From Clostridiaceae bacterium (GTDB lineage Bacteria > Bacillota > Clostridia > Lutisporales > Lutisporaceae), in NCBI GenBank assembly GCA_028697435.1, contig JAQVFD010000022.1, positions 1 through 13,985 on the forward strand: 13,985 nucleotides of DNA, written 5' to 3'. The position numbers were made by a program, and so were the translations under genes. A model generated the notes under the pieces. It ran no database searches. It had not been told where the DNA came from and saw only the letters and a program-made list of their open reading frames with translations. Position 1 is the stretch's first letter, and every line of letters starts with the position of its first letter. This document shows positions 13,087-13,985 of this stretch, piece by piece.

Positions 13087-13985
13087 ATGGAAGAGATAAG
13101 AAAGTTGATTAACCAATTCAATAAGCTGGACAGCAAAGCTATGTATAACGATGATTTTCTTCTAACATGGGAAAAAACCGACGATGAAATCAATGCTGTA
13201 TTTCAGGTGGCTGAAATACTCCGTAAAATGAGGGAGAATAACATATCTCCCAGAATATTCGATAGTGGGCTTGCGGTGTCATTGTTCAGGGACAATTCAA
13301 CAAGAACCAGGTTCAGTTTCAGCAGCGCATGTAATCTGCTGGGCCTTACAGTGCAGGATCTGGATGAGGGGAAATCCCAGATAGCCCACGGTGAAACAGT
13401 ACGTGAAACCGCAAACATGATATCCTTTATGGCCGATGTTATCGGTATCCGTGACGACATGTATATAGGCAAGGGAAATACATATATGAGAGAGGTTTCC
13501 AAAGCCGTACAGAAAGGGCATGAAGAGGGAGTCTTAGAGCAGAGACCTACTTTAGTGAACCTGCAGTGTGACATTGACCATCCGACACAATGTATGGCCG
13601 ATACGCTTCACTTAATCAATTATTATGGCGGTGTGGAAAACCTTAAAGGTAAGAAGGTTGCAATGACCTGGGCATATTCTCCTTCTTACGGTAAGCCTTT
13701 ATCAGTACCTCAGGGAGTAATAGGCTTGATGACAAGGATGGGAATGGATGTGACTCTTGCCCACCCGGAAGGCTATGAGCTTTTCTCGGAGGTTGAAGAT
13801 GTAGCAAGAGCAAACGCTGCAAAATCCGGAGGAAAATTTACCAAGACCAACTCAATGAGGGAAGCCTTTGAGAATGCCGATATAGTATATCCAAAGAGTT
13901 GGGCACCTTATGCCGCAATGGAGAAAAGGACCAATCTATACGGGGAAGGAAAGTTCGATGATATCAAAGTTCTTGAAAAAGAACT
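13087..13985 (+). CDS. ygeW: Knotted carbamoyltransferase YgeW (3' end cut by the window)
   Basis: The first 299 codons of a gene with no stop before the right edge; family members are about 400 residues, so about a quarter is missing. It belongs to the aspartate/ornithine carbamoyltransferase fold. The carbamoyl-phosphate loop is FRDNSTRTRFSF (67-78), and the second phosphate-site motif is DIDHPTQCMAD (162-172). The YgeW-type segment TWAYSPSYGKPLSVPQG (194-210), in place of the usual ornithine or aspartate motif, marks the knotted subgroup. Its natural substrate is not established to my knowledge; it occurs with purine-degradation genes, where release of carbamoyl phosphate for ATP synthesis is a plausible role. 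AGGAG at 13074-13078, eight bases upstream, supports the start. It has its own promoter, separate from the long operon. Confidence 0.9.
   Translation, partial: MEEIRKLINQFNKLDSKAMYNDDFLLTWEKTDDEINAVFQVAEILRKMRENNISPRIFDSGLAVSLFRDNSTRTRFSFSSACNLLGLTVQDLDEGKSQIAHGETVRETANMISFMADVIGIRDDMYIGKGNTYMREVSKAVQKGHEEGVLEQRPTLVNLQCDIDHPTQCMADTLHLINYYGGVENLKGKKVAMTWAYSPSYGKPLSVPQGVIGLMTRMGMDVTLAHPEGYELFSEVEDVARANAAKSGGKFTKTNSMREAFENADIVYPKSWAPYAAMEKRTNLYGEGKFDDIKVLEKE

Noticed and set aside
13087..13985. Ornithine or aspartate carbamoyltransferase of biosynthesis
   Set aside because: The TWAYSPSYGKPLSVPQG segment and the purine-gene context match the knotted YgeW group rather than ArgF or PyrB.
1..13985. 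CRISPR arrays, tRNA/rRNA genes, insertion sequences or prophage genes
   Set aside because: No spaced repeats, RNA-gene folds, transposase or phage motifs were seen; the window is filled by metabolic and regulatory genes.

Overview
The window looks like a chromosomal piece of a low-GC, strictly anaerobic Firmicute (Clostridia-like). The basis is AT-rich sequence by eye, strong AGGAGG-type ribosome binding sites, a clostridial-style lipoprotein signal, and a gene set known from anaerobic purine and urate degradation. No species can be named from the sequence alone. Gene content strongly resembles the E. coli xdhABC-ygeWXY-hyuA-yqeABC-mocA-ygfK-ssnA-xdhD region, but the order is rearranged and the regulator is different.

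Layout. Positions 1-1218 (minus strand) carry the start of a TRAP transporter operon: dctP (solute-binding lipoprotein), then a perfect 15-bp hairpin, then the first codons of dctQ. A 236-bp divergent control region (1219-1454) holds six GTCAT boxes, including a PhoB-box-like tandem pair. On the plus strand follow the three subunits of a molybdenum hydroxylase of the xanthine dehydrogenase family: [2Fe-2S] (1455-1907), FAD (1913-2788) and Mo (2788-5025). This unit ends in a clear intrinsic terminator (5041-5081).

A second plus-strand unit runs from 5131 to 12913 with overlaps or very short gaps. It encodes an OmpR/PhoB-type response regulator, a membrane sensor kinase with a dCache-like extracytoplasmic domain, yqeC, mocA, yqeB, adenine deaminase, and a dihydropyrimidinase/hydantoinase-type hydrolase. 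It ends at a perfect 26-bp inverted repeat. Directly after that lies a full-consensus sigma-A promoter with an operator-like palindrome, which drives ygeW (knotted carbamoyltransferase). ygeW is cut by the window end.

How they fit together (inference from families): adenine deaminase makes hypoxanthine, and the Mo hydroxylase oxidises purines or a related N-heterocycle. MocA, YqeB and YqeC mature its cofactor, the last two being markers of selenium-dependent Mo hydroxylases. The hydantoinase-type enzyme opens cyclic ureide or imide intermediates, and YgeW acts in carbamoyl transfer. The two-component system probably senses an external compound and controls the divergent TRAP/hydroxylase promoters through the GTCAT boxes. 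No purine permease is visible in the window, and the TRAP substrate is unknown.
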